A program made the position numbers and the translations under genes. This document shows positions 49,601 through 60,237 of a DNA stretch of 64,000 nucleotides, one piece after another. Below the pieces are notes generated by a model, which saw nothing but the letters and a program-made list of their open reading frames with translations, had not been told where the DNA came from and ran no database searches. Origin of the DNA: Trema orientale (taxonomy: Eukaryota > Streptophyta > Magnoliopsida > Rosales > Cannabaceae); NCBI GenBank assembly GCA_002914845.1, contig JXTC01000176.1, forward strand, positions 333,368-397,367, written 5' to 3'. How positions within the stretch are numbered: the first letter of the stretch is position 1; each line of letters opens with the position of its first letter.

Positions 49601-51772
49601 ATTTTCTACCAGAATATTAATTTTTCTTATTAATGAAACTAATAATTGTATTTTTTTTCCCTATTAAACATGGATGATAGAGGCCCCTAACTTTATTTTC
49701 ACGTCATAATAAATTATATTTCATTTTCAAAAAATATAGGTAAGGTACTAAAGAGATCAAGCTGACAGAAATGAGGCCAGCAAATTGAACGAAAATGAAA
49801 GTGACGCACTTGTGAAAATTACAAAAATAATGCAAATCTCGAGGAGCAATAGATCACAAAAGAAGACAAATTCAATATTGTTAGAGGAGATAATGTTGTG
49901 CGCTGTAATCCTTCTTTTACATTATTTTAATTCGTTTCTATATATATATATATAGTTATAGTTTGGCCGATTAGCGTTGTCTATATATTTTATTTCCTAG
50001 CTAGCCAGCTATATAAATGCGTACAAGTGGAAGATGAAATTAGAGGTAGATCCAAGATTATTACATGTGATTTTGTTTCCTTTTCTTTATCCTTCGCTCC
50101 TAAACAACAATCTCATTGTCATGGATTTCTTTCTTTATATTTCAACCTCATTTTATATAGTGAGTTAGTGGATATTTCAGACACATTCATGATTTTTCTG
50201 TCAGTATTAGAGTACATTAAGTTATATGCTCGTAAATTAATAAAATTTATAACTAAAGACTGATTCTACTTTTCTTTCCCTAAAAAAAATTTCTTTTTTT
50301 TCTCTTTAATACCAAATGACCAATTCAATAATATTTCACCATCTTCCTTCAAAAAAAAAATAAAAAATTTCACCATCATCTCAATTATAGCATACTTTGT
50401 AATTATATGTAGACACTAAAGACATAACATTTATTAACTTCTTGGACAATTAAGGTTGACTAACTTATAGGGGTATGCGCTTGTTGGACTTCATAATCAG
50501 ATTGAAATAATAATCTTGTAGTGTCATAATTTTTTGTCCTTTCATTAATGCTTTGGCATTAATATTATCAACGTATGTAATTTTTAATCTGCCCACTTCA
50601 AGTGTGCCTAAGAAAGTGGTTGTGAAACCACTACTTTAATGAATACTGAGCTATCAATTCTTGTTACAATAGTACTATATTTAATGTAACAAAAGTTAAC
50701 TCCTCACTACGTACGTACTCTTCAAACTTTGAACTGATCCCTTATTTTTCGTATAAGTTTTAACTTCTAACTAATCAGGACATATATATGCAAAACTTGA
50801 TTAATGTGCCATAAAATCTGACCTCATATCAGGCTGGTTGAATTAGCCTTCTCTATTATATCTTTTGCTGGATTTTATAATGGCTAGTTTCATTTACCTG
50901 CAACAGCAATATCTAAAAATACATAATCTACAGAATGAACAAGATCTAGAGATCAGAATGTGTATATTCTTATAACGTAATTAAAAAAATAGCATTATTG
51001 TAAATACTTATTGTACTTTAAAACACTACATAATAATAAAAGTGTGAGAATTATCGCACAAAATTTATATGAGAGAACTACTGCATCACAAATCACAAGT
51101 CACAACACATGCTTTTTAGCATTATTGTTCTCATGTAACCAGCTAGCTAATATTTTTTGTCTATATCCCACAGCGGATTTCATTAGTGTCATGCTAGCTA
51201 TAGATGAGATCCGTCTTGCATTGATTCCTATTAATTATCAAATATTCATCAACAATTTGTTTGAAATCATACAAATTTCAAGAGGAAGAACACAAAGCAC
51301 TATAAATTTCTCTCCTGCAATACTAAATTAATTTGGACTTTAGCATATCTTTTTTATCCCATAAATTTTTATCCTCAAGAATCAAACCAAAATATAAACA
51401 CTCACTGCAATTTTCTTTTTTTTTTTTAAAAAAAGATATTTATATACTTACCTAAGAATATTAATCAAGAACCAAATTGCATTTAGATCCATACACTGAA
51501 CATTAATACCACGTATACTATACACATACATATAGCAAAATATATATTCATTTACATTAAGGACTATATCTGCATACATTAATTAGGCGACAAAATTACA
51601 TATTTTAACGTTTCTAACACTTTCTCATAGATTCATCCACATTATACAAATTTCTTGAATCTAAGAAAAGCAATATCAGTAAGAAAAATGGTCTGGAAAA
51701 TATTTGGAAAAATAAGAGGAAGAAATTACGATAATTTTTTTTCCTTTTTTTTTTTAAAAAAAGGGAAGACTT
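46696..51772. other. Gene-free 5 kb
   Basis: AT-rich DNA with homopolymers, (TA)n runs near 48801 and 49941, a tail-only scar at 50344, and a CT-rich minus-strand stretch at 48240-48420 that resembles a 5' leader. Frames at 48265, 48886, 50027 and 51011 carry no known domain. Confidence 0.45.
50344..50366 (+). mobile_element. Tail-only retroposon scar, plus strand
   Basis: TTCCTTC followed by an A-rich run lies between perfect 11-bp repeats atttcaccatc (50333-50343 and 50367-50377). Confidence 0.7.
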
Positions 51773-52177
51773 TTACATGACAAGAGTTCTAGTAGGGCGG
51801 TCAGATCCTGGACCAACATGCCCTGCTGGATAGCCAGTGAAGGAGACCCCCATGACTGGCAAAGCGAAAGAGGACTCTAGAAAGACTCTGTGGTGGAAAG
51901 TCTCGAGGCTGGCGCCGGCCGCCGCCATGTCCTTCACCAGATTCCGGTAGGTTTCCTTGAGTTTCTTCAACATGCGCAAGTAGTGAAGTTTGAGCCACCT
52001 TCTTAGTCTGATCCTCCTCAACCAACGAATCAAAACCACTGCTCTCCGCGGCCTCTTGCCGCCGAGGCGGACCATCGGCAGCTTCCGCCGCCGCAGGGGA
52101 ATGCCCTGGCGGGCCACCCGCCGGTTCGGGTTGAGGAGGGCCAAGTTTTGGTGGAGAAGTTCATGATCTATGGCCAT
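51773..52177 (-). CDS. Small basic plant protein of unknown function, 134 residues
   Basis: A single exon of 134 residues. I chose the ATG at 52177 (context ataATGG) over earlier in-frame codons because the upstream translation is AT-rich and hydrophobic and includes the likely TATA box. Residues 19-74 are strongly basic (RRRKLP, GGKRPRRA, RWLRRIRLRRWLKLHYLRML). The segment 75-108 can form an amphipathic helix (KETYRNLVKDMAAAGASLE). The C-terminal part carries FALPVMGVSFTGYP. There is no signal peptide or membrane segment. Higher GC than the flanks and the clean codon pattern support a real gene. I believe similar uncharacterised proteins exist in other flowering plants, but I do not know a name or role. 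A nuclear or nucleic-acid-binding role would fit the charge but is only a guess. Confidence 0.75.
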   Translation of the reverse strand: MAIDHELLHQNLALLNPNRRVARQGIPLRRRKLPMVRLGGKRPRRAVVLIRWLRRIRLRRWLKLHYLRMLKKLKETYRNLVKDMAAAGASLETFHHRVFLESSFALPVMGVSFTGYPAGHVGPGSDRPTRTLVM

Positions 52178-52283
52178 TATACTTACGTGAATGTGGGAGA
52201 GAGATGGGGAGATATAGAATATAAAGGTTGAAGGAAAGGTTGTAACATACTTATAAATATTTGATTTATCAATGTGAACAATG

Positions 52284-52291
52284 TATTTATA
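52284..52291 (-). promoter_or_regulatory. Likely TATA box of the small basic-protein gene
   Basis: TATAAATA on the minus strand lies 107 bp upstream of the chosen ATG. Confidence 0.65.
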
Positions 52292-52351
52292 CGAGAGAAA
52301 GTTGACTATATGGGGAAACAAAAAACACAAAAAAAAATAATAATTAAGCAT

Positions 52352-52865
52352 CTTTTGGTTCAGGGGCCTTTGCTAGTATAGATCTACTGTTATTATTACA
52401 AAATATGCGGAATATTAATTACTAATTCCGTTTTATTTTTTTTAGTTAAATAGTTTATGTTTTGTTTTAATTTTTTGTTAAAGAAACTTGTAAAGGATCT
52501 TTAAAATTTATTCTTGTGTTAAAGTTTCTTATACACCTCTTCTAAATTAAATAATATATACTGTTGCCAAATTTAGATACAAGAATATTAATACACAATT
52601 GCATATAAAAATTCCAGCTATACATTTTATGATATCGAGCTTGACTTGCTTGGAAATCTCAAGCTTGCTGCTACTCAGCCCTATGAGGGAATTCATTGAA
52701 GTTTTCCACGTTATAAGAATATAATATGACATGTACCGATCAGATTCAGATTTTTTCTATTTTTCAATTGTAAGCATTTGATTGTCTGAAAAAATTCTCT
52801 CTTTGATTGAAAAAAAAAAAGAATTAAGGATAAAATAACTAAAAAAAATATTCCTATAATGTTTT
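52352..52865. other. Upstream AT-rich DNA, no gene seen
   Basis: The frame at 52547-52732 has no known domain. Confidence 0.4.
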
Positions 52866-52869
52866 ATTT

Positions 52870-52989
52870 TCAATTTGTTATTATAAATTTATACATAAAT
52901 TAACATAATTAGGATTCAAATCCCTTCTCTTTTACGCATCCTCAAGAATACCCGATCAATTGCGTTCTCATCAATTGAGCTCAGTTGGC
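52870..52989 (-). mobile_element. tRNA-derived SINE, family B, copy 2 (diverged)
   Basis: On the minus strand the A box reads GAGCTCAATTGATGAG and the B box GGGATTTGAATCC. The AT-rich body phrase tacataaattaacataatta matches the copy at 28433-28555. Tail and duplications are eroded. Confidence 0.6.
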
Positions 52990-53085
52990 AAAAAAATCAA
53001 CGAATGTTAAATGAGTAATAAAAAACAATATTTTATTATTTGTAGAACAATTAGTCGATCTGTATCAGGGAAAGTTATTCAGCTT

Positions 53086-53270
53086 GACTTTTTTTTTTCT
53101 CCTAACAAATCATGAGTTGCAAGTATTCTTATTATGCTTAAGCTATAACTCTCATTTTTTTTTCCAAAAAAAATGGGACTTTTTTTTTTCTCCTAACAAA
53201 TCATTAATTACAATTATTCTTATTATGCTTAAGCTATAACTCTCTTTTTTTTTTTTTCAAAAAAAAAAAA
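53086..53270. repeat. Tandem duplication, 91-bp unit
   Basis: Two units (starting at 53086 and 53177) share gactttttttttt, tcctaacaaatcat and ttatgcttaagctataactc. They differ at several bases. Confidence 0.9.
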
Positions 53271-53678
53271 GTTAACTAATGACCTCCAACTATATATAAA
53301 AAAAAAAAAAAAAGAATGAGTTACGCACCCAAGAAATCAAACCCTGACCTAATACCGAAAAACTATAACTTCCTCTCAACCAAGAGGGAAATATACCAGG
53401 CTGGCTGCTGAGTCACTAATCTATATATTATCATATATTCGTATTGTATTATAGCAAGCATGGAATGTATACATGGTAAATCATTCAGTGAATCAAATTA
53501 AATGGCCCTGAAAAAAGGATTTTTTTTTTTTAATAAAGGTAAAAAGATCGCCAATCAACCCGTGTTGGTAACAAAACGACCTTCTTTTAACCCAAAAATC
53601 TCCAAACGAGATATGTCGATTGTTCATAAATCATAAGTTCGTATATTAGATTTCCAAAATAATCTATTTATATATATA

Positions 53679-53846
53679 GGGATGGCTACAGTAGGGGCGT
53701 CCCTACGTAGGGTCATGCCTTAATTACCGTTGGATGGGAATCTGTGGGGAATAACGGGAATCTGTGGAGAATCTATTTATATACAGATTCTCATCCAACG
53801 GTGAATAGACAGGGCCCTACGTAGGGGCGCCTCTACTGTAGACGCC
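53679..53846. mobile_element. Foldback MITE, copy 1, 168 bp
   Basis: The left arm begins GGGATGGCTACAGTAGGGGCG and the right arm, inverted, begins GGCGTCTACAGTAGAGGCG. The arms pair over most of the element (CCTACGTAGGG; ATCCAACGG). Flanks are TA-rich (atatatata / atatgtata), so the duplication is only suggestive. A close copy lies at 55187-55358. Confidence 0.85.
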
Positions 53847-53862
53847 ATATGTATATATGACT

Positions 53863-54576
53863 CAGTTTGGTTTAGCTTTTTAACAAGTTAAAAGTATTTT
53901 TAGAATAATCTGTAAACCAAAAGGTGTTTGGTAAAAACTTAAAAATTAGATTATTCAATAATTTTTTACAAAGTCAAAGCTAGTCTAAGGCAGCTTTGAC
54001 TTTTAGATTATGCGAGAATTTGTACTATTTTTTAATGAATAAATCATAATGACTAAAATAGATTCACTTAAAAGTAAAAATGCCAAATATTTAATTAAGT
54101 TTTTCATATTAATTAAAAAAAAATATTAATATATTTAAATCATAATTGACTAAAATATTCTTCACATTAGTTATTTTGAAGTAGCCAAATTGATTCTTTA
54201 TTGAAATTTTAAATTCAGATGAAAATAAAATAAATTAAAATAAAATAAATTTTTTAATTGAGTAACTAATTTAATTGATTTTATTTTCATATCATTTTTT
54301 TAAAAAAAGTATTAATATGTTCAGTATGTACAAAATATGCATAATTATAAAAAATATTAATAAGCTCTTTCTATAAATATGCATAATTGTATAATGATGT
54401 TTATTTTGGTCATTTTATATTTGCACACCAATTTAGACTACAGTTGACTAAATACTTTAATATAATTTTTTTAAATTAAAATATTTTAAAATTATAATTT
54501 ACCAAACACTCAACTAGTTTATACTACATCAAAATGTTTTTTCAATACAGTTAAAATGTTTTCTTTAACCAAACTG
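53863..54576. mobile_element. MITE with CAGTTTGG ends, about 714 bp
   Basis: CAGTTTGGTTTA at the left matches, inverted, TTAACCAAACTG at the right. Between them is AT-rich DNA with further ttggtaaa/tttaccaaac words. No clear target duplication, so the superfamily is open. Confidence 0.55.
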
Positions 54577-55186
54577 GCGTGTATATATATAACTTGTAAT
54601 TCTGGTGCAGGTATCGTGGTAGATGACTGTGCCATGTGCAGGAATCACGTGATTCTCCTATTTAAATAGTTATTTTAGAAAATTATATGTTATTAAAATG
54701 AGGGGAAAAAAATAATAATATTGCTAGTAACATTTTATATCATGTCACTTGTAGCATGGTCATTAATTGGAATAGTTCCAACTTCCACGGTAAAACTCAC
54801 GCCTATGAGTCCATAATAATAGACAGCTCTAATTAGTAAGACGTACACGTATTTGATAAAATACACTTCAGAAAACTTATATTATAATAGAAATATTATT
54901 TAATTTCCAATGCCATCTAATTTATGTGCTGTTCCACAAAACTCCATATGTAATTTGGCGTTTTGTTTGGTATTCTGGTTTTGCTGGACGCAATCTTATT
55001 TCGGAGTACAAATCCCATTAATTCCTACTGAACGATTCTTTTGTTAGTAGTTTTCAATTGTTATTGTGGTACCCCTCCACGTGTACGCATTTTCCAAGCA
55101 ATTTCCTGAATGATTTTAGCAAGAGATATGTGGTTTGCATTATAAGCTATCGCTTTTTTATATATATTGTTCCGTAATTCATTTTA
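54577..55186. other. Gene-free DNA between MITEs
   Basis: Nothing recognised. Confidence 0.4.
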
Positions 55187-55358
55187 GGGGATGGCTACGG
55201 TAGGGGCGTCCCTACGTAGGGTCATGCCTTAATTATCATTGGATGAGAATCTGTGGGGAATAACGGGAATCTGTGGAGAATCTATTTATATACAGATTCC
55301 TATCCAACGGTGAATAGACAGGGCCCTACGTAGGGGCGCCCCTACTGTAGACGCGCCC
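55187..55358. mobile_element. Foldback MITE, copy 2, 172 bp
   Basis: It is about 95 percent identical by eye to copy 1. Left end GGGGATGGCTACGGTAGGGG; right end, inverted, GGGCGCGTCTACAGTAGGGG. An 8-bp repeat TTCATTTT flanks it (55178-55185 and 55359-55366, with one extra A at 55186). Confidence 0.88.
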
Positions 55359-55383
55359 TTCATTTTTTATCAATTATTTCTTT

Positions 55384-55682
55384 TTTTTTAGTGAAAAAAA
55401 AGAGGAGGAGATGACCAACGTAGTTCTCCTCCCTAGACGTGACCATAGAAGCTCCAATTTCGTTCAAAAATGTTCCTCAAGACTCTACGGACGGATCGCT
55501 AGCTACCACGTGTAAATCATCTGAATTCTATCCGAACAACTAGCGAGAACGGCACCCTGAGGCCTGAGATAAGGGCATTGGGCTGGCAGGGGCCTCCTTC
55601 ATATTTAAGACTCCCAAAGAGAGTCATCCAGTTTCGAACTCACAAACTTCAGCACCGAGGATAACAGCGCTCCAACGAGGCC
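55384..55682 (-). mobile_element. tRNA-like SINE, family C, about 300 bp
   Basis: On the minus strand the head contains TTGGAGCGCTG (A-box-like) and GAGTTCGAAACTGG (B-box-like). The body contains ctttgggagtcttaaa and the element ends in a short poly(A), seen as poly(T) on the plus strand. A 17-bp duplication ttatcWattatttcttt flanks it (55367-55383 and 55683-55699; one mismatch). It landed directly beside MITE copy 2. Confidence 0.78.
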
Positions 55683-55699
55683 TTATCTATTATTTCTTT

Positions 55700-56430
55700 G
55701 ATACGATCTTCAGCATCATTGAAATCCTGGTTCCTATATATATAGTGTTATAAACTGTTGACTTAGATTCCCTATATGACAGAGCTTTTACTCATCAACT
55801 TCCTTTTTACAGCCCCATATATACTTCTTTATCACGCAATAATCTTCTTGCTCAAACGTAGTAGACTTTATCAGGTAAGTCACGTACGTCTCTAGTTCAA
55901 GGGAGAAAAGACGATGGCTTCATATCCTGATAAGTTATTTAGAAAAAATTTGACAAATGTGGCAAAATATAGTTAGTTAAAATTTATTGAATGATTTTCT
56001 CTACTTCACTCGTTAATTATCACATATATTGTCACATTATTCTAATTACTTTTGTTAAAATAATTATGCTTAACATTTTCTTTTTAATTTTTCCAATTGA
56101 TTCACCCACTTTTTCCCATCTATCTTTTCATTTTTGAAAAATGAAAGTGTCATCTAACCTGCCCTAAATAAATTTTTGATATGCTTATGAATGGTTCAAG
56201 ACACGCCACGTAGTGAAAACAATATAGGCTTCATTTCAGCTTTATGGAATGTATATTATTTCTAAGAACTCCATTTTTCTAAGGAAACTTATTATTGAAA
56301 ACCCTTCGATTTAATTATTATCAAGTCGCTTTAACTTAATCGCGAAATGAGAAAATAATTCGTATGATAGAGAAATGGTGGAAGTTTTTTGTATAAAGAT
56401 AAATTTACTCTTAATTGGAAGTGTCAAATA
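55700..56430. other. Gene-free DNA
   Basis: AT-rich, nothing recognised. Confidence 0.4.
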
Positions 56431-56932
56431 CTAAGTGTTTTGGGGTATTAGGCTAATTTTTAGATTAACCCAAATACATGCTTTAGTCCTAATTAATTAT
56501 GTACCTAACATAATTTGGATGAGGCCATAATCAAGATAATTGGACCATGAGTTGGCAAGCTCCTATCTACTTAGCAAGAACTCATTAGACAAGACTTGAA
56601 GCATTGACACATCACTCTTCCTTAGCCTACAAGATGAAGCTATCCAATACCATTAAGACACTTCATCAACTTGGACAACAAACAAAATTTTTCTACAAGA
56701 GATTGACACCTCTTCATTCTAGAAGTTTCAAGAAGCTTCTAAATTGTAACATAATATATTGTACACTAAGTACTTGCAAGACAAGTACTTGTAGATAAAT
56801 TACTTATAAGAGAAGTACTTGAAGACCAAGTACTTATTACCTAAGTACTTCTATCTTAAGTAAATTAATGAAAAATAGACACCTCATTTACTTCTAGCCT
56901 AAGATCACTTGTACAATAAGGCAAAATTTGCC

Positions 56933-56940
56933 TATAAATA
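56933..56940 (+). promoter_or_regulatory. TATA box of the solo LTR
   Basis: TATAAATA precedes a CT-rich leader-like stretch (about 57000-57120), the normal arrangement at a retrotransposon LTR transcription start. This fixes the LTR's orientation as plus. Confidence 0.6.
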
Positions 56941-58013
56941 AGGGGTACACCCCTCCATTTGTAGAACAACTATTCAGCTCCTAAATTTCTAATACAATCT
57001 TTCTTTTCATTTTGCTTCCAAACGTGCTCTCTCTCTCTCTTCCTCTCTTGCTTCGTGTTCATCCGAAGTCCTTGAGCATCCGCTCTCTCTTTCTCTCTCT
57101 ATTTTAGTGTCCATCCGAGGCTATACCACCAACGCAACCACCATCATCTTATTGCTTCATGAAATTTGTACATACTCTTGGCTCCTAGTCAATTCGTGGC
57201 TCAACATCCCTAACGCCACTATCTCTCCTCTTTATCAATTCCGTGGCTAGAAGCACATGCATACGGGTTCTTTTAGTTTTATACATATTTCCATTTCCAT
57301 GCTTTTGGTCTTTGGTTCCTAATATAACCCGTAGCTTCATTTTCTTGCCTTGACCACTTTACATTCATATATACACAAGTGTGATAATCTTTTGATCATT
57401 TCCCTCACCCTTGTTTTGTTTCACTTATATCTTCATCATCATCTCATTATTTTTGTTTAACCCGTGACCTCATCTCATACATACATCCTTGCATTTTCAT
57501 ATCTATATCATCTTCATGCATATCCAAACTTGGCCACCAAGTTTCTAGTAGTATTTGTATAAATACACATATTTTCATATAATTTTAGATATCCACACTC
57601 TTTTATACATATCATTTTCTAGGCCTAAATTCATATTCTTGTATTTCTAAGCCCATATTCGTTCTCTTACATCTTTTAGGCCCATTAATCCTTTTTCATA
57701 TTATTTTATCATCTTTCTATCATTCAATTATTATTACTATACCATCTTTTTCTACACATATATATTTTTCTAACTTGTTTCACAAGTTATTTTGCATGTA
57801 GGTTTTATTATTCGCACTTCAGTAATCTGTGGGTACCGAGCTACTCTCCTCGAACTCTGTGCTTGATCTGTGGCACAAGTTTGGGATCTCGTGTTCTATC
57901 ACTATCTTTTACTAATAATTTATCTAACCCCTCATTGACTTCTAGTTGACACTATGGTCGGTTTATTCGCCTCCGTCAACTAGATTCCTTACCATATTAT
58001 TATATTATTATCG

Positions 58014-58300
58014 ATCCGTAAGCTAGTTATCCCTGCAACCGCCTACGTATAGGGACGCCATGGGAAGTGTCGTTCTTTATTGAGACCACCTATCGGGACT
58101 TCGATACGTAGTGTCAGTATTGTGATAGTACTTACGTTATTATTACGCCATTATTATTATTGCTATATCGTAAGTACGTTATCCCTGCAACCGCTAACAT
58201 GGCAAGGACACTGTGGGAAGTGTCGTTTTCTATATCGACCGCCCATCAGGACTTCGACACGTAGACAGTGTTGTGATAGCTCTTACACCCGTGGACTCTT
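58014..58300 (+). repeat. 152-bp tandem duplication in the solo LTR
   Basis: gttatccctgcaaccgc recurs at 58026 and 58178. The downstream phrases gggaagtgtcgtt and ggacttcgaYacgta recur with the same spacing. Confidence 0.85.
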
Positions 58301-58399
58301 TGTAATCTAACCATAATCCCAGTTATTCTCTGTTTTGTTTTAATTAATTACGGATCCCGTTAATTAATCAGGGCACGAGGTCAACTCCCGAATACTAAG

Positions 58400-60237
58400 T
58401 ATATCAAATCACAGATTTGACGAAACAAACGTATACTAAATCATCAAAATACAGCATTGTTTAGGTAAAAAAATCAAAATCAAAATCAAATTAAGCAATC
58501 CAGTCAAAAACCTAATTAAAAAAAAACAGAGAACTAATTCAGTTTTATTTTGAAATACTTTTATGAGTAACTTGCTATGTATTTTTTTTTAACGAAAATA
58601 TTTTTTTTAAAAAAATATGTATTTTTCTTTCTAATTCAAGTTTTGATTTTTTTTATTGTCAAAATGTTTTCCTCTCTTTTTCTTTTTCTTTTTTTTTTTT
58701 CTTTTTTTTTTCTTTGGTGATTTGGTTTAGGTTTATTTAGTTACATGCATACTTTTGTGCTTTGGTCTTATAATAAAATTTACTCTTTTCCATGATAACA
58801 TGGTGAATAATTTAAATTCAGAGCATTTTTTATAAAGAAAAATATAATTCTAAAATTAGTATTTTCGAATATACAGAATTTTTTAGTAGGCCTCTTCATC
58901 TTGCGAAATGAGGCATTTTCATAAATATAATCACTATGGGCTAGTTTGGTATTGTTATACTATGCTTTATTACAGTTGTGCTATAGCCCTACTGTAGTTG
59001 TGTTGTGAGAGCCGTGAGAGGGAAAAAAAAGTATAAGCTTATTGTATTGTTTAGAATGTGTGTTGTAAGATGTTACTTATGTAACTTCAATAATTTGTAT
59101 TATGACAGTAAAATCAGTTTTGAAAAATAATTTTACATAACTTCTTAAATTCTGTTTAAAATAGTAGTTGCACAGTTAAAATTTGTTGACCAAAAATAGC
59201 AATTTACCAAACAAACAAAGCCAGAATTTGAACCAAAAACATAGGGGATAGTCTCCCATTTGAGTTACATCGCTTCAATTTCCTGAACACTTATATTGTA
59301 CACTCTCTCGCACAATGATGACGCTGTTACTCATATTTGTTGGCAAGATTGGCTACTCGAACGTTTACTAGTGAGCCTTTCAAATTTTTAATGCTTTATG
59401 TAGAGTCACAACTCGGTTTATGGCCAGCAATAACATATGGATATTTTCTTAATTGCAACTTGAGGTTTTGGCAAACTCAGTGGCTAAAATGCATCAATCA
59501 TCTCTTAAATCTTTGCACCTTTACTTCACCATAATCTAATTAAGTAAATTAGCCGAAAAAAGGAAATTATTAGTCCCACACATGACACAAGTGAAATCCA
59601 TCCCATTGAGGTTAAGTAAACGTGCTAAACAGAAAAAGCAATAGAAACAACAAAAGCACTGCAACATGTTCAAACCAATGCAACATAGCTAATTCAAACG
59701 AGAAAAAAATTCCACATAATTTACAAGGAGGAAAGCTGCTAATCTTAATTACGGCCATAACACTCGGCTTCAAAGTACAATCTTTGCTCTGTTTGGTAGA
59801 ACATGCAATTAAGAAAGGATCGTCAAGATTCAAGAACATGATTTCAACTTAATAAATGAGAAGTGAATCCAATGAAAAAGCTTAAGAGCAAGGGTTGGAT
59901 GTGCTTTTAATAAGAAATTGAAGTCGAACAAATAAACAATGCATCTTCCTCCGAGAGATCCAAACTCTGGCAATGGAAGCTCTATCTGCCTAGCGCTTCA
60001 TTACCAAAACGCTTATTAGATATTTCAACAAGTACCAAATATCTTAGGCCTGATCAGTAACATAGAACGTGCGTGCATGTGATGATATGGACAATCCGTA
60101 GCCATACCGGAGCCTTCAAATTTGTACAAGAGGCAAATAAGTTAATTATCTTGTAGTAAAACAAAGTGCTATGACTAGAAATTTGTAAAACAAAGAGCCT
60201 GCGTACCCGATGCTTCATCTTCAAACCAATTCTGAAC
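58400..60237. other. Gene-free DNA and subtilase 3' flank
   Basis: Contains pyrimidine-rich runs (58550-58730), a MITE-like segment (58938-59222) and the probable subtilase 3'UTR. Frames at 59337, 59612 and 60054 are not believed. Confidence 0.45.
58938..59222. mobile_element. MITE-like segment with GGGCTAGTTTGGTA ends
   Basis: The left end GGGCTAGTTTGGTATTG matches, inverted and imperfectly, the right end (minus strand GGCTTTGTTTGTTTGGTAAATTG). No target duplication was found. Confidence 0.45.

Larger units (their letters stand above)
56436..58394 (+). mobile_element. Solo LTR, gypsy-type, 1.96 kb
   Basis: It starts TGTTTTGGGG and ends CTCCCGAATA, flanked by a perfect 5-bp duplication CTAAG (56431-56435 and 58395-58399). 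The ends form the short inverted repeat usual for LTRs (TGTT.GGG / CCCGAAYA), with the final CA changed to TA. A TATA box TATAAATA lies at 56933-56940. AGTACTT words recur about six times at 56760-56860. A 152-bp tandem duplication lies near the 3' end. No gag or pol. Assignment to Ty3/gypsy is inferred from length and terminal form. Confidence 0.78.

Noticed and set aside
50027-50263. 78-codon frame just after a TATA-like sequence
   Set aside because: AT-rich codons, no known domain and no splice or conservation evidence; chance is more likely.
53260-53420. Possible further SINE (B-box-like word near 53340)
   Set aside because: No convincing A box, tail or duplication could be assembled.
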